Of a stretch of DNA of 64,000 nucleotides, positions 1-12,628 are shown piece after piece (position 1 is the first letter of the stretch; each line of letters begins with the position of its first letter). Origin of the DNA: Guadua angustifolia. Lineage: Eukaryota > Streptophyta > Magnoliopsida > Poales > Poaceae. Under the pieces are notes generated by a model. It had not been told where the DNA came from, searched no databases, and was given only the letters and a program-made list of their open reading frames with translations. The translations under genes were made by a program, and so were the position numbers. Location: the NCBI GenBank assembly GCA_036346375.1, contig CM070503.1, forward strand, positions 3,782,001-3,846,000, written 5' to 3'.

Positions 1-781
1 AGCGTGGGAGGCAGGCAACAATAGAGCGAGCGATTGCTACGCTTCGAGGTGGGGAAGGTGCGGTTACCGATGAGGGAGTGCGCGGGATGGATGGTGCTGT
101 GGATGAGAGACACGGTACCATCCTTGTGAAGTAGAGGAGCGCAAAAGGTGTCTTTTACGGTGTGTAAAAGACTATTTTTATATATATTTTTAAAGAGAGT
201 CATTTTGAAAAAAAAAAAAGTAAAAAAGACCAGATAGATGAACAGCTCTATCTGTGCCGACACAATGTCGGCTTTGCGAAGTTTCGTACAGGGCCGGGAC
301 CCAACGATAATCGACGTACGCGACAATTGAACAGTTCATCCCGTCAAATCCATTGTGACACGCTGTGCTACGTGCTGCTAGTCACGTGGTCAGTTCGCGT
401 CACGTTACATAATGACTTTCGAACGCTTAATTTTGTTTGTTAGACAGATAGCTCTCACGCTTTCAGCATCATCTGTCGTATACACGTACCGGTGGACGTC
501 GACCAGGACCTAGGGTTCAAACTGTAGGTCAATTTGGGTGAAATTTTATATATCAGTCACGGCTGAGATTTTAAATTTTGAAGGAATGAAAAATTTTAAA
601 ATTAAGGTTTACTATAGTAATTTTAATAAATTTCACCGATATTTCAGTTTTTTTAGGCTGGTTTGCATGTTTTTTTACCGAATTTCGCACTATTTTTTGT
701 GAAGAATTTTAATGCCTTTTATAAAGGATACGTGTGAAAAGCTTACAAATATACACACTACACAAATTATGTAATCATAAC

Positions 782-935
782 TCTAAATCCTAATTTGGAT
801 TTCAATCTTAAATGATATATTTTGGCCTAAACACTAACTTGGATTTCGACCTTAAATGATGTATTTCGGCGTAAATCTTATACTCTAATTTGGATTTCAG
901 CCTTAATGATGTATTTTAACCTAAACCCTAACTTG
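782..935. repeat. Tandem repeat, about 58-bp unit, 2.5-3 copies
   Basis: A unit starting near CTAATTTGGATTTC, continuing through CTTAAATGATGTATTT and ending in a CCTAAAC-like piece recurs three times with drift. It is non-coding. Copies differ by substitutions and small indels, so the array is not recent. Confidence 0.6.
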
Positions 936-1592
936 GGAATTTTATGTACACATACTTAGTATTTAACATTCAAACAGATAGGAAATATAGATAAATACTT
1001 GCATAATTTTTTCATATTTTTTTTTCTAATTCTTCTAGCCTTGGGAGACCATTTCTTATGGTGTTCAAAATCACCAAAATTTCGGCGATTTCAATCGAAA
1101 TTTTGGTTTAGAGTTCTTCACAAAATTTGGATTTCAAATATGGTTTTTGAATTTCGATCGAAATTATGAAATCTCTTCGACATTTCAAATTTCGACCACC
1201 GAGGGATGTGACCCGAAAACGAAGTTTGAAATCTCGATGTCTACTTCTAATGCTTACAAAACTACCCCAAAAATTGCGATTTTCCCCTTTATTCCTTCAC
1301 ATTTTTTTAAAAGAACTAGTCTGCTCAAAAAAAGTTATAAAAATAATCTTCTTTTCGATTATGGAAAACAGTCATGTCTTCGTATCACGTCAACACAATC
1401 TATTACAACAACGGCAACTTTAAACTCGGTAGGCCACTTGCCTGTAGCATGAGCTTGACAGCACGTGCCTACCGAACCAACCTAGCGCCATTGGTAAGTG
1501 CATGGTCATTCAAAAGCTGTCTGATTTGAACCAAAAAAAAGTTGGAGAACTAGAACAAACAACGCTTCCAAAATCGCCCCTAAAAAATTAAG

Positions 1593-1805
1593 GTCTAGTT
1601 TGTTTCTGCTTCTGAATTATAGATTCTGGATTATAGGAGAAACTGCTTCTGATTATGGTAGAATCAGGCTGGACCGGTTGTGACTTCTAGGTTTCGGACT
1701 AAGCCAGTGAGAATCGACAAGAATCAGCGAGAATCAGGTTCCAATCAGATTCTGATTCTATGTAGAAAGCAGTTTCTGATTACAGGAGAAACTATCTAAA
1801 ACCCT
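1593..1805. repeat. Imperfect foldback, possible MITE
   Basis: The left arm (GAGAAACTGCTTCTGATTAT and flanks, about 1639-1658) pairs imperfectly with the right arm (GAAAGCAGTTTCTGATTACA, about 1763-1783). The loop is rich in GAATCAG motifs. The overall form resembles a grass foldback MITE. I could not fix the ends or a target duplication, so the superfamily is open. Confidence 0.4.
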
Positions 1806-2182
1806 CCTATTCAGCAAATAATCCGTTTTTTTTTGGCAAGTAGGAACTGTCCAAAGCTAAAAGGAACAGGGCTAAGTCGTCACGATCAGAGTTGGATGTT
1901 GGAACAATATGTTAAAAGCAGAGCAGCAGATTGATCGAAGTGAAGTTTTAGGCAAGAAAGGTAAACTCCAACACGTAGGCCATCTACATCGCACGAGGCA
2001 CGACGCCACGGCTGCACCCAGGTACTGCTGAAAAGGACTAGATTAGGCGAACCGCAACTATCTATGCTATGCATGGCCTGCCGCTTTATGCAGGAATGAT
2101 TGGATTTGGAACTTTGGATTGGATACCCTTTTCTGACCGGACATACATTGTGTCGTGATATTTGGGTATTTTTAGAAATTTT

Positions 2183-2560
2183 AAAGTGCATTATACTATT
2201 AGTATATAGAGTAGTATGAATCAGACCTGTTGCTAGGTGGTGTTTTTCTCATTTTCGGTGTTGTTTTAGTTGTTTGGGTGTTGTTCCGGTTTTTCGTTCA
2301 GTTTTTCTATATGTTATTTTGGGTGTAAAATTTTCTTTCTTCTATTAGTAATTAGTAGCTCCGCCTATTTTCTCAAAAAAGTATAATCAGATTTAGGTAT
2401 TGATTTGTTAAAAGTATCTTTCCACTTCTCTACTATCAGAAGAAGTATAAATAAATAATATCTAATGTGATGTGTTAGATGAAAAGAAGTATAAATAAAT
2501 AATATCTAATGTGATCTATTAAATGAAAAGAATAGACAATTCATATTAAATGCAATATAA
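2183..2560. repeat. Dispersed AT-rich repeat, copy 1, split by an insertion
   Basis: The sequence around GCATTATACTA, then AATCAGA, then CTACTAT, then GAAGTATAAATAAATAAT, ending near CAATTCATATTAAATGC, recurs at about 4007-4290, 4420-4564 and 4565-4760. In this copy the family is interrupted between 2225 and 2381 by a short A-tailed insertion. No coding capacity is visible. Confidence 0.6.
2226..2380 (+). mobile_element. Short A-tailed retroelement (SINE or 5'-truncated LINE) with target duplication
   Basis: The 155-bp insert ends in a short A run (CTCAAAAAA) and is flanked by near-identical 12-13 bp duplications: AGTATGAATCAGA on the left (2213-2225) and AGTATAATCAGA on the right (about 2380-2391). 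It interrupts an older dispersed repeat whose two halves match intact copies elsewhere in the window. A 3' A-tail plus a target duplication of this length is the signature of target-primed reverse transcription. The family is not identified. Confidence 0.6.
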
Positions 2561-3465
2561 CTAAATAAGCCCTTTTCTTGATAGGCTTTTTTTTTTTAAA
2601 AAAAAAAAAGAAAGAGACTTTTTACAAGGAATTTTAAGACGCTTTCGTGGTGATCGGAACGAACCAGGCTAGAAGAAGGCCCAATCCACAACTCGTCAGC
2701 CGGCACGACGTGCCAATAGGATTCTCAGGCCCAATGTGGAGCCGTGGATGCCGATATGACAAGGACATCGCCCGGAACTACCAACTAATACGGGCCCGTT
2801 TACCATGACGACCTTCCTACTTCGACTTGTTTGGTCTTGGAACGCTCACGTTACGATAGGAGGAAGCTTCAGAAAATTGATGGTAGAGTTTGATTCTCTT
2901 AAACCAGACCAACCTGTGGAAAGCGAGCCAGCAGCGTGCACGGATCACGCCAAGCCTTAGTGAGATTCAGGAGCTTAGCAGAGTTTTTGATGTCTTCAAA
3001 TTTATGTTTTGATTAAAATCCCAGCTGCTCACTCGTGCATGCGCAAAGCAAGCATTGTTGAGTAGACAAGGTGTCTTTGGCTTTCATCCGTCAACGTCTA
3101 CTTCGTGCTTGTAACCTTGCTTCCGACTAATGAAAATTGAGATCCCAACTCGAAAAAAGACGCTCACATCATGATGCACACGCTTCAGTTGGTCTGGTTT
3201 TCCTCTCAAGAAGAAGAAGCAGCAGCAGCAGTAGTTGATCTGGACATCTGGTTGTCCTGTCAAGAAGAAGTAGAAGTTTGCCTGGTTCAGACAATCTATT
3301 GCAGTTCGATTGACGTGCTTGGTGAGCATCTTAGACTGCGTTTTCCCGGTTCAAGTACTCGAGGTAGTTTGCCCCCTTGCCTGTGCGGTTTGCTTAACCA
3401 CACCAACAAAACAAATGTTGTAGGTGCTTGCAAGATCATGTTTCGAACTTTCACATATACAATTA

Positions 3466-3697
3466 CTAGGTTATGTGACCGTGCGTTGCAACGAAAACTT
3501 ATTTTGCGATAAAAAATTTATTTGCAAAGAGCACTATCAGTGGCAAAGGTAAATAATTAAAGAGCAATGGTAAAAGTAGGTAGTTAAAAGCACTAACAGT
3601 GACAAAGATGAGTAATTAAAGAACAGTGGTAAAAATAAATAATTTTGATAAAGTGATGTGAGAATAAACTCTCACTTTATATAGTAATGCTTTTTAT
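3466..3697 (-). mobile_element. Small Helitron-like element
   Basis: Read on the minus strand the stretch begins near TATATAAAGTGAGAGTTTAT and ends with CGTTGCAACGCACGGTCACA followed by CTAG next to T. A short GC stem just before a terminal CTAG is typical of Helitron 3' ends. A related copy lies at about 58024-58165. The 5' terminus (TC) is not clear, and Helitrons leave no target duplication, so the left end is approximate. Confidence 0.45.
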
Positions 3698-4006
3698 ATC
3701 TATTTATCTGTTCACATCATGCTGAATTGCCTCTCATACTTGACACGGAAAGAAAAGGCAAAGTACATCTGCACGGGGAAATGGAATGGCCGACTGGGAA
3801 TGGAGCTTGGCGGCACATGTAAAAAATTCAGGAAGTCTTCAAGTTGTCAGCGTTGTTGTTTCGACTTTCAACCCGCTCAAGCATGACAAGCACGCATAAT
3901 CCGGCCGCTGGATTCACATGAGCGAATCAAATCTGTGTGTGGAGCAAGCCATATGCAGCTGCGTACGTCCCAATAAATCACCAAAATGGCAACCGCCACT
4001 AAAAAA

Positions 4007-4290
4007 ATTAGAGAAATTCTATGATACATTATACTAGTAGTATATATATTGAATAGTAAAAATCAGATCTAACTATTGATTTGTTGAGAATATTCATACT
4101 ACTCTACTACCTAAGGAAGTATATTTAGTTGGGTGTGCATCTTATGATGCAGAGGCTCTGAGATAATCTTCTATTATCTAAAAAAAACCCAAGAAAGTAT
4201 AAATGACGATTAGCTCATCTGATTCATTGGATAAAAAATAATGAATGGACTATATTGAATTTAGTGTACCATAAAAGAGCTAAATAATTA
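4007..4290. repeat. Dispersed AT-rich repeat, copy 2
   Basis: Same family as 2183-2560. It shares the order GAAATTCTATGATACATTAT, then CAGATCTAACTATTGATTTG, then CTACTCTACTACCTAAGGAAG. It is non-coding. The copy continues into an ATGAATGGACTATATTGAAT tail that is also seen, diverged, in copy 1. Confidence 0.55.
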
Positions 4291-4419
4291 AGATCGATGA
4301 TTTATGGTGCCTTAGGTTTGAGAGCAGGAAGACATGGGAGTCAATGATCCTAAATTCGAAATGCCGCCAGTTTTCACAAAACCGAGATCAAACATGATGT
4401 TTTGCTCACAACATTAAAG

Positions 4420-4760
4420 AAAGATAAATTTTATGATGCATTATATTGGTAGTAATAGTGGGTAGTAGAAATTAAATCTAGTTATTGATTTATTAGGAGT
4501 ACTTGTACTACTTTATTACTAGAGGAAATATAAAACTAACTAACCTGATTTATTAGTTCAACATTAAAGAAAGAGAAATTGTATGGTGCATTATATTGGC
4601 AGTAATAATAGGTAGTAAAAATTAAATCTTGTTATTCATTTATTAAGAGTACTTCTACTACTCTACTACTAAAAAAATATAAAACTAACTAATCTAATTT
4701 ATTAGTTTGAAAAAAATAACCAATTCATATCTAATTTATTAGTACTGTAAAAGAGCTGAC
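4420..4760. repeat. Dispersed AT-rich repeat, copies 3 and 4 in tandem
   Basis: Two head-to-tail units (about 4420-4564 and 4565-4760) share GCATTATATTGG, GGTAGTA, TTATTGATTTATTA, GTACTTCTACTACT and ATATAAAACTAACTAA. They belong to the same family as copies 1 and 2. The repeated part is about 145 bp. No coding capacity is visible. Confidence 0.6.
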
Positions 4761-5040
4761 AATAAAATGGTCATAAGCAGGGTCCTTGAGGAAGCCAATG
4801 CACAACGTCTTACCTTTGTTCGTTGGAGCTCTTATTCTACTGGCTCAGTGACGTTGCTTCGTTGACGTTGCTTCGTCGTCGTCGGTCTCGTTGAGCGTCG
4901 CACTAGTTTTGGTGGGCCTCGTTACGCCTCGGTATCTACGTATCTTTACAGATCCAATGCACGTCATTTCTTCTTTCTAGCTAGCTTTTTTTATTAAAAG
5001 ATAATATAAGTTTTTATATCTCTCGGCCTCTATATCACGA
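4761..5040. other. Intergenic, no feature recognised
   Basis: It contains a short internal repeat GACGTTGCTTCGT (about 4851-4876). No gene, promoter or transposon end is evident. Confidence 0.4.
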
Positions 5041-5048
5041 GTTGTATG

Positions 5049-5889
5049 CAGGGGCGGATCTAAGTTTGGGGCAAGTAGGGCCCGGGCCCGCTTAGCCCAA
5101 ATATATGCATGTTTAATTTGTATTTGGCCCGAGCAGTGCGGGGCCCAGTTTGTGAACACCTAGGGCATTCTTTGCGAGCACAGGAAGGTCGACAAAGGCC
5201 ACGCTACAGAGGCGATCCGCAATCCGCCGCCGCCTTCGCCAAATGGCCGCCACTGCCGCTCCCGGCTCGAGCGTGGTCTGCTTGTTCAGCTCGCGGGCCT
5301 GGTCTAGCCCACCCGCCCCAAACCCGAGTAGCCGATCGGCCGACAGTGGCAGTGCGCCGCCTTAGCAAAAGACTACTCTATTGACAAATATCACTCCCTC
5401 ACAATCATATGTTGCAATAACTAACCCGTTACGCAACGATAATAACCACTCCCGTAAAGCAAGAATGCCCTCGCCATCGCCTCGCCTGAACTACTCTATC
5501 TCACTTAGTATTGTTTTGTATTGCCACACCTTCATTCTTGTAGCGGTCCCAAACCCATGCAAGATTCAATAATTTGTTTTGACTTTGATCAAGAAACCCA
5601 TGCTTAAATAACGCCCACTATGCAAAGCACTTGATTAAATCAATTGGTTCAATTTTCATTGGCCCCGAATAGTAAGTACTTCATTCTAAATCTTTTATGG
5701 TATTGGGATTTCTAGGTCATTATTTTATATATTTATGTTACTTGTTGGTATATATCAAGATGAAATTCAAATTTATTTTTAATTGTGTATTTGGTTACTT
5801 TTGTAGCAACTCTAAATTTTTTTCATCATTAACAATAGTAATAGTCACCTATTTTCGCCCTATGCGATAAAAATCCGCAGAGCCCTCTG
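5049..5889. mobile_element. Non-autonomous hAT transposon, 841 bp
   Basis: The element is flanked by an exact 8-bp duplication GTTGTATG (5041-5048 and 5890-5897), the hallmark of hAT insertion. The left end reads CAGGGGCGGATCTAAG and the right end, reverse complemented, reads CAGAGGGCTCTGCGGATTTT, so the termini are short and imperfect, as in hAT. The interior has a GC-rich block (about 5140-5360) and an AT-rich half, but no recognisable transposase. The GC-rich block could be captured host sequence; I could not identify it. Confidence 0.85.
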
Positions 5890-5897
5890 GTTGTATG

Positions 5898-7625
5898 CAG
5901 CTAATTCTTTCTAGCTAGCTATATACCAACATTAATTACACGGCCGATCAACTTAGCTGCATATCTTGCACTTACAATTTATCCTTATAACCGTCTTCAA
6001 TATAGGCAAGCAAGCCATGGTTTAGATGATCATCTTAAATATAGCTGTATACCTGCACGAATTATGTTCGCTGATCATCTTCAAAGAGTTGGTTTACACG
6101 TGTGTTTCTCCGGCTGACGGTATGGATCTTTCAAATTTAGAGTACGTGTAATGGTATATGTCAATTGTCTGTAAGACTATATCACAAGATTTTAGGTGAT
6201 ATAAAGGAGAGAGAAAGATGTTGTCTACTATTTAACAGATGGCATTATAGATATATTTCTATTTTGTGCACTATTGTATAGACAGTCTATTAATTGGATG
6301 AAAGAATATTACAGATAACTATATAAACAATTAATTGAATGAAAGAATATTACAGACAACTATATAAATAATTTATTGTATAAGTTATTTTTAATACTAT
6401 CTATAAATGATATAGAGATATATTAGCAAAGTACGGTATCCTTGCATTGAAACTGTTGTGGCCGCGGGAACAAAAAGTCAAAACCCGCTACCGGATGATC
6501 TCTGCGTCTGCATGCATGCTTAACGACGACGGCAGGCGACCTCGGCCGTGCAAAAGAGCCACTTTAATTTGTTATTTTGTTATAGTACGTAGATCAAGGC
6601 AAAACAACCGGCAAACTGCTCGTGCAGTCAGTCGTCGTCGAAGGGAATCCAGCGGCGGCGCCGAGGAATCGATCTCACACCGGCGGCGTTATCCGTCCGG
6701 CGACTAAAGACACGAGGACAATGATAGAGACAGAACCGCGGGCTGCGGATGAGGACGATATCCAGAAACCGCGATCCCGTTGGCGCCCACCACGTCAGAA
6801 CCCCACGTCCTTTTCTAAAAAATATAGCTATCAGTGTTATAAAATGACAACGTCAGTCATAAATTAATCATAATATATATACCGTAGAATAGTAAGAAAA
6901 ATAATAGAAAACATATATAATATAGAAAGGCAAAACTCTCTCTCTCTTTTTTTTTTTATCAGATTAGGTTCTCTTACATACTGTGATACCATATTTATAG
7001 CGGAAGTCTACAGTAGATAAGTTCGGATTCATCCACGCTAAAATAGAGTTTAAATATATTTAAACAATTAGACTTAGAAACTAACTATATCTCGGTACCA
7101 GAAACACCGTCAATCTCTTTCTTATCTTCTCTGTCGTTTCACTTTTAATCAGCTTTGTTTGTGACTGCTACATATACTCGAATACTCGATCCTCATAAGG
7201 ACCAAGTTGACCTAGGCTTTTGAACTCTTAATCAACTACGTGGACGAATCGAAGTTGTGTTCCGCAACACAAACAAGGCGCGGTTGGACGCATGAAGTTT
7301 GTAGATTCTCAGATATTATCTCCGAAACTGAAGTCTTTTTTTGGTACATGAACATACGTAATCCATACACACCACATACCCTACACAAATACATGTGTAC
7401 GTGTCTTATACACATGTAAATAATTTTTTTAGGAGCGCCATGGCCTCCAGAGCGCGGTACACGTTGTCTCACTAAACGCGTACGTGTGTGCTTACACATT
7501 TTAATACCAGTGAGCTCACGCATCCGACCCGATCGAACATAGGCAGGTCTTTGAGCGACATCGCGCTCTAGCTAACTAAGATGAGCTCAGTTCTCTACAA
7601 AACTAAAGTCTAAAAGATGTGGAAA
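5898..7625. other. Intergenic region, no gene supported
   Basis: Mostly AT-rich. Near 6290-6380 a short unit (GAATGAAAGAATATTACAGA and AACTATATAAA) is repeated. A GC-richer patch at 6450-6800 has two overlapping open frames of 81-86 codons with arginine-rich, low-complexity translations and no family resemblance, so I do not call them genes. Confidence 0.5.
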
Positions 7626-7639
7626 CACTACTGCAGAAC

Positions 7640-8092
7640 GGCACATCAGAATCGGTTCTTTTTTATCATTAGAATCGGTTCTAGTCGCGATCTGATGTCC
7701 TTCGATAGTGATGAGGTGGAGCTATCGAATCGGTTTTGACCCGATCGTGATAAAATGTCATCGAATCGGTTCTTTAAGGGAAGTGATTGTGATGATACCA
7801 TCATCAATCGGTTCTTTAAGGAAGTGATTCGATGACCTATCATCGAATCGGTTCTTTTAAGAAAAGTGATTCGATGATATATTCATCGTAATCGGTTCCA
7901 CAAAAGAACCGATTCGATGATTGTATCATCGTAATCACTTTTCTTAAAGAACCGATTCGATGATAGGTCATGTAATCACTTCCTTAAAGAACCGATTTCG
8001 ATGAGGGTCATCGTAATCACTTCCTTAAAGAACCGATTTCGATGATGGTATCATCACAATCACTTCCCTTAAAGAACCGATTCGATGACCCA
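7640..8092. repeat. Left subterminal repeat array of the CACTA element
   Basis: A unit of about 35-40 bp built on AACCGATTCGATGA plus AATCACTTCCTTAAAG is repeated about a dozen times. Orientation switches near 7895-7905 (GGTTCCACAAAAGAACCGAT), so the block folds back on itself. In characterised En/Spm elements the subterminal repeats bind the TNPA protein and are needed for excision. That role here is inference by family. Confidence 0.85.
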
Positions 8093-10490
8093 TTGGGGTG
8101 TGCCATTTTGCAATTTCTCCAAAAAGCACAGATTAAAACAATATGCACAATATATATATCATCACATTCACAACACGTAAGATGGGATGCATATATCACA
8201 TTCACGTAATGTAAACGCTTTAATTACAACACATATATATCATAGTCGCTCACAATAGACAACACAAACATGACAATCAAGACATGGACTTCCTCTCGAT
8301 ACATATCACATTGACATATATTATATTGTTTACATATGGACTAGTGCGACGCGTCAGATCTCTAAACCCGCCATCCTCTCGATATAACTTCTAACCAGTA
8401 CCATCGCATAAGTGGTCTCGTAAATTGTTGAGTGCTTTGTTGTCTAAACTCTTACGGGGATATTGATCTTTCGCAAAATGTAAATGATCAGTATTAATTT
8501 CAGTTTCAAAATTTCTATGTAAAAGGCTATGTATATTATTATGCACGTACATAAAATTAGGGAAACATAGATAAGTATTAGGGGCAATCACAAAATAGAC
8601 AGAACTACAAGGTGTTTAGAAAATATTTGGATTATAAAAGATTAATTCAAAATGAAAAAATTCCAAATGTGAGAAGCTAATATTCTAGTAAAGACATTGA
8701 GTAATGCCTCAATGCTTATTTGAAAGGACAAATGTAAAAGCTACTCCCTTCATGCCATTATATTTGTCTATAGCGTTGTAAAACGCTGTGTAACGCCTAC
8801 GATCAATCACAAATTATAGACGCAATCATGGATCAAAAACAATAGACACATAATGTAAGAGGTGAAATTTCTCTCGCTTTTTATTGATTCTATCTTTTGA
8901 TTCTCAAATAACAAATATTTTAAAACAGATACTCCTAAGGCCAAGCAAAAATATAGTGATGTAATTTTCTACTAAAATTCAAATGGAACAATATTACGTC
9001 ATGTAGCACCGCCTTTTAGAAGCTTCACGTTTTGGATTGGACCACACTAGTGTTTCATGTAGAGCTAACTAATACTAGTGCTTTTAGATAATGGCGAGTG
9101 TTCCAATATAATTATTTTGTATTACTTCATAAATCTAATACTTGATCAGATAGAAAATTATACCTTAGGAAATGGTGTGAGTTGTCGACCACGATGAGCA
9201 TGTCTTGCATGACATAGAAGCATAATGGTCACCGCTGCCTCGTTGATGGCATCGCAAGAAAGAAAAGAAATTCAGCCCACGAAGATTAGATGTCAAAAAA
9301 TTAATCATATATATGCTAGGCACTTGTACCTTAAATCGCTTATCTCAAAGTTGTCTTGCCCTTTTTGTCGTCGTCGGCCCTCCTTCATCGACATAGTCCG
9401 AGAAACCCCTACATACATTGAGAGCACCATTGAGTCAAAAAAATAAACGTAGTTAAATTCCTCGATGTGTTAGGTTTCAATAATGCGCTTACTTACGCAA
9501 AGGAGGCTTGATCGCAGATGCCATCGGTCTCTTCTCGTCGAGTTAAATGTGTAGATCGTGTTTTCACTTGAACGAGGACGAGTAGAACCCAATGGTTGCT
9601 TATTAAATAAAATGTAGTGCAAGGAAATAAGTTCACGAGACGGTTTTAAGTGCGTACAAGTAATTGAATCAAAAGTACTACTTACTCCTCGTGGTACGGC
9701 AATACAATGAAGTCCTTCTTCGACTCACTTGCAATACCCCTTGATGTAGCTAGCAACGAACCCCTGCTGAAGCCTAGCCATGATCGCAGACACAAGCTCG
9801 GGTCGACAAACCCAACTTCGTAGATTCGTCACGGCTCGTTGTCTCATTATCCCGCAACTCGTGTTGAATGTGAGAAAACATAATGCAAAATCCTATAAAA
9901 GTCATGAGCGCAAGCTATATGGTGTGATACTCACAGCGTCCATGATCGTAAAGTAGAAATATCGACGGCTTTCATTTGGTACACACGAATAGATCCTCAA
10001 AATCGACGGGAATGTTCCATTCTCCTCGGTGAAAATGTACCATTTTATACTTCACGTTGAAGTCGACTCGACGCTCTTCCCCTTCACCTTATCAAGGTAC
10101 CATCCATGGAGGAGGCGAGTCCACTTGCCTAGCCTATTCGGGCCAGGCGATGCAATCGGGGCTTTCCATGCTCGTAGGCCTTATAATCATACAGGTGCCT
10201 GTGGGCTGGCCGACTCTTCTTTCTCGGTCAAGGAGTGTCCGAGGTCGGGCAAGGCTTTTCAGTACCTTAAGGGCGCTGTGGCCTCTGTCTGCCTTTGCCC
10301 TCTTGGCGGAAGGAGTCTCTGAGGCCTCTTGTGGTTGTACGGAGTCTCTGAGGCCTCTGTGGTTCTACGAGGCGTAGGAGCGGCGGTGTAGTAGCAGAGC
10401 AGTGATCAAAGCGCAGGAGCGCGAGCAAAGTGAGGAGCAGGAGCAGGATCAAAGCGCAGAGCAGGAGAGAGCGAGGAGGAACCTACGGCA
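8093..10490. other. CACTA interior, 3' of the TNPA-like gene
   Basis: No intact gene. The stretch may include decayed 3' transposase exons. The short open frames (60-106 codons) lack recognisable domains. Around 10320-10480 there are short internal repeats (GGCCTCTGTGGTT-like and GAGCAGGAGCAG-like). At about 8743 CTCCCTTCATGCCATTATAT resembles one end of a Stowaway MITE, but no convincing second end was found. Confidence 0.45.
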
Positions 10491-10499
10491 CGCATATAT

Positions 10500-12120
10500 T
10501 TAACTTATCGCAGAGTATCGAATGGTAGAGAAGACGTGGAGGGACTTTTTACCTTGACCAAGACGACACCCGTCGTGGGCCACTTGATGAACGACATATG
10601 CGTGCTTGCCCGAGAGTGGTGATATCTTCGTGGGGGGAAATCGAGCACATGTGATAAGAAGTCTTCGTGGACGAGTCCACCGCACCCTCATGTAGCCCTT
10701 CCCCACAGTCGACCATGCATGTGTCGGTCTCGTTGCATGGAAATGCAACCCAGGCTGACCTCGACGGAAATCCATCCTCCGTCAAGATGGTGAGTGGCAC
10801 TTGCAGCACCGCAAGAAGTGTACAACTTGAGGAAAAACATTGCGGGAGTTACACTCGTAGCTTGAACTCAGGAAAATTAATTATTACCTTCACCGGGACG
10901 GTCGATCATTTTGGAACCGCAATGATAGGTCGGGCACGACTTCTCACGAGAGTCGAGGGCATCCGCTCGACTGGGAAATCATCGCCATCATCTCGGCCCT
11001 CAGCGATCCTCACGTGCCGCCATCTCCCCTCATCTCCTCTTATCTCTTCCTCACGTGCAAGATCTCCCCTCATCTCCTCCTTAATCTCCTCCCTCACCGC
11101 TCCCTTAGTGCGTTGAGGCGCCCGACGTGCTCGCCATGACCTTGAGTTGGCACTCGCAGAGTCATCTTGAAAGTAAGACTTCTTCGTGTGTCCCGCCCCT
11201 CACGGCAAGCACCCGCCTTATGGTCGGACTTCCGATCGCAGACGCAGCGGGATGTCCTGCGACCCTTGGCTCAAGAAGGTCCCTGTTCTTTTCACCGGCT
11301 TACCTCTTCCGTAATAAGCGAGTACGAATTAGATTTGAAATACAACAAGTTGGGTCAATTGTATTGTACTAAGTTAGATGTCTTACGATGGTAGAGACGA
11401 CTTGAGATGTAGAGTGGTTTGCAACTACAAGTCGCCTGTCGAGGGTTTCTTTGTCCTCGCTAATACCCGATATGCGTCGCGCCTCGATATGTGGGAGTAA
11501 GGCATCACCATCCCGGAGTTAGCGACTCGGCTTGTCGCGCCCTCTGCTTTCTTCTTCCCTCATAGCCGCATGTACCGAGGTGGTGCGGGTGCGTGTTAAG
11601 CCTCCGACGCGGTGTTCCTCTCTCACCACATTTGCCTCAAGCATCTTCATCCTCGTGAACTCCGCCCAAACATCAGGGTCACAAATGGATACTTCTAATG
11701 GTGTACGGCCTTTCAAAGACGTATCATTGCATGGCATAAGGGTCTTGAAGTGCCTCAAGGCCACACCCATCCTATTCAAGCCGCACTGCCTCGCCGTGGG
11801 TTCATCGTCTCCGCTCTATAATCCATTTACTCTAACCTCGCCCCACAACCGATTCTTCGCTCACACGACATCCTTTCTCCAATCCTTAATTGTTATGGGC
11901 ACTCTCCTCACCAATTGGCCAATAAATGACCCAGATCGCCTTGTACTTAGGAGGGCCCGTGCACCTCGGCATTGAAGCGGAGAACTGCGGCGTTCTCCTC
12001 AGAGCCCCTTTGTTTGGTCCTCGGCTCTTCCTCACCTTACTCGCCCTTGAGTAGTTGGAACCATGCTCGCCCTCGAGCAAAGACCTTCTACTGGTCTCAG
12101 CACGAGCCGATGCTCTCTAG
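10500..12120 (-). pseudogene. TNPA-like transposase gene of the CACTA element, decayed
   Basis: On the minus strand the order is a RGPNKG-type motif (about 12020), then a VPITIKDWRKDV peptide (about 11870-11900), then a segment with DPDVWAEFTRMK (about 11660-11690). The order and style match the second transposase-associated protein of grass CACTA elements, which binds subterminal repeats. Frames change between these blocks and stops interrupt them, so no intact product is encoded. A further segment at 10549-10809 may be its C-terminal half. The exon structure is unknown. The assignment rests on motif style and position 3' of TNP2, so it is less certain than TNP2. Confidence 0.55.
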
Positions 12121-12278
12121 TTGCTACATTTTGAATTTTCTTATCCGACAAGTTTCAGATTTCACAACATCAACAGAGAATATGAGCATTAAAGTACTAA
12201 TGCAAGAATAGCAACACAAGAAGGTCAAGTTAGTGTTTACATAACATGCAATATCTGTTGACCAACTAAATACGCACT

Positions 12279-12628
12279 AACGATAACCCCTAATCTCTAA
12301 ATAGGTTTGGTCCTATCTCATTCGAGGATATGTGGCAGTTCTTTGTTCTAAGCCGTTGTACAACTTCAGAAAATTTCAAGAGATCTTCACCGTTCTCCGG
12401 ATACACGCCTCGACAACAGTCAAGAGGTGTGTATCCGAGAACACCAGGAAACGCTATCAAATCAACTCGGTTGTACAACATAGCTCAGAACTTGCCCAAC
12501 CACATATCCTCGAACTGCCCAAAAACGTGGACAATTCGAGATCGCCGCTTATAAATATGCTATTCCAAAGATATTTATAAATAAGCACTCTCGAACGGGA
12601 GACGAGGTTACGCAACCTAAACTCTAAC
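12279..12628. repeat. Foldback module, copy 1, upstream of the TNPA-like gene
   Basis: About 350 bp also present at 19129-19477 in the same orientation. It contains stacked inverted repeats. Outer arms lie at 12321-12364 and 12470-12513 (TTCGAGGATATGTGG against its complement, and GTTGTACAAC on both arms). An inner stem uses TCTCCGGATACACGCC at about 12394. A 3' hairpin joins GAACTGCCC to GTGGACAATTCGAG, and a TATAAATAT/ATATTTATA pair follows. Weak terminal similarity (CTAATCTCTAAATAGGTT against the reverse complement of CCTAAACTCTAA) leaves a MITE origin possible. Confidence 0.75.

Larger units (their letters stand above)
1..2182. other. Gene-free AT-rich flank
   Basis: No coding region could be supported here. 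The only open frames are about 100 codons, overlap each other and resemble nothing known. The stretch holds a short tandem repeat (782-935), a foldback (about 1593-1805) and AT-rich DNA, including a part near 1080-1200 that repeats variants of a short TTTCGATCGAAATT-like motif. I see no RNA gene. Confidence 0.6.

Noticed and set aside
8743..8940. Stowaway MITE inside the CACTA element
   Set aside because: One end resembles the CTCCCTC type, but the other end and the TA duplication are not convincing.
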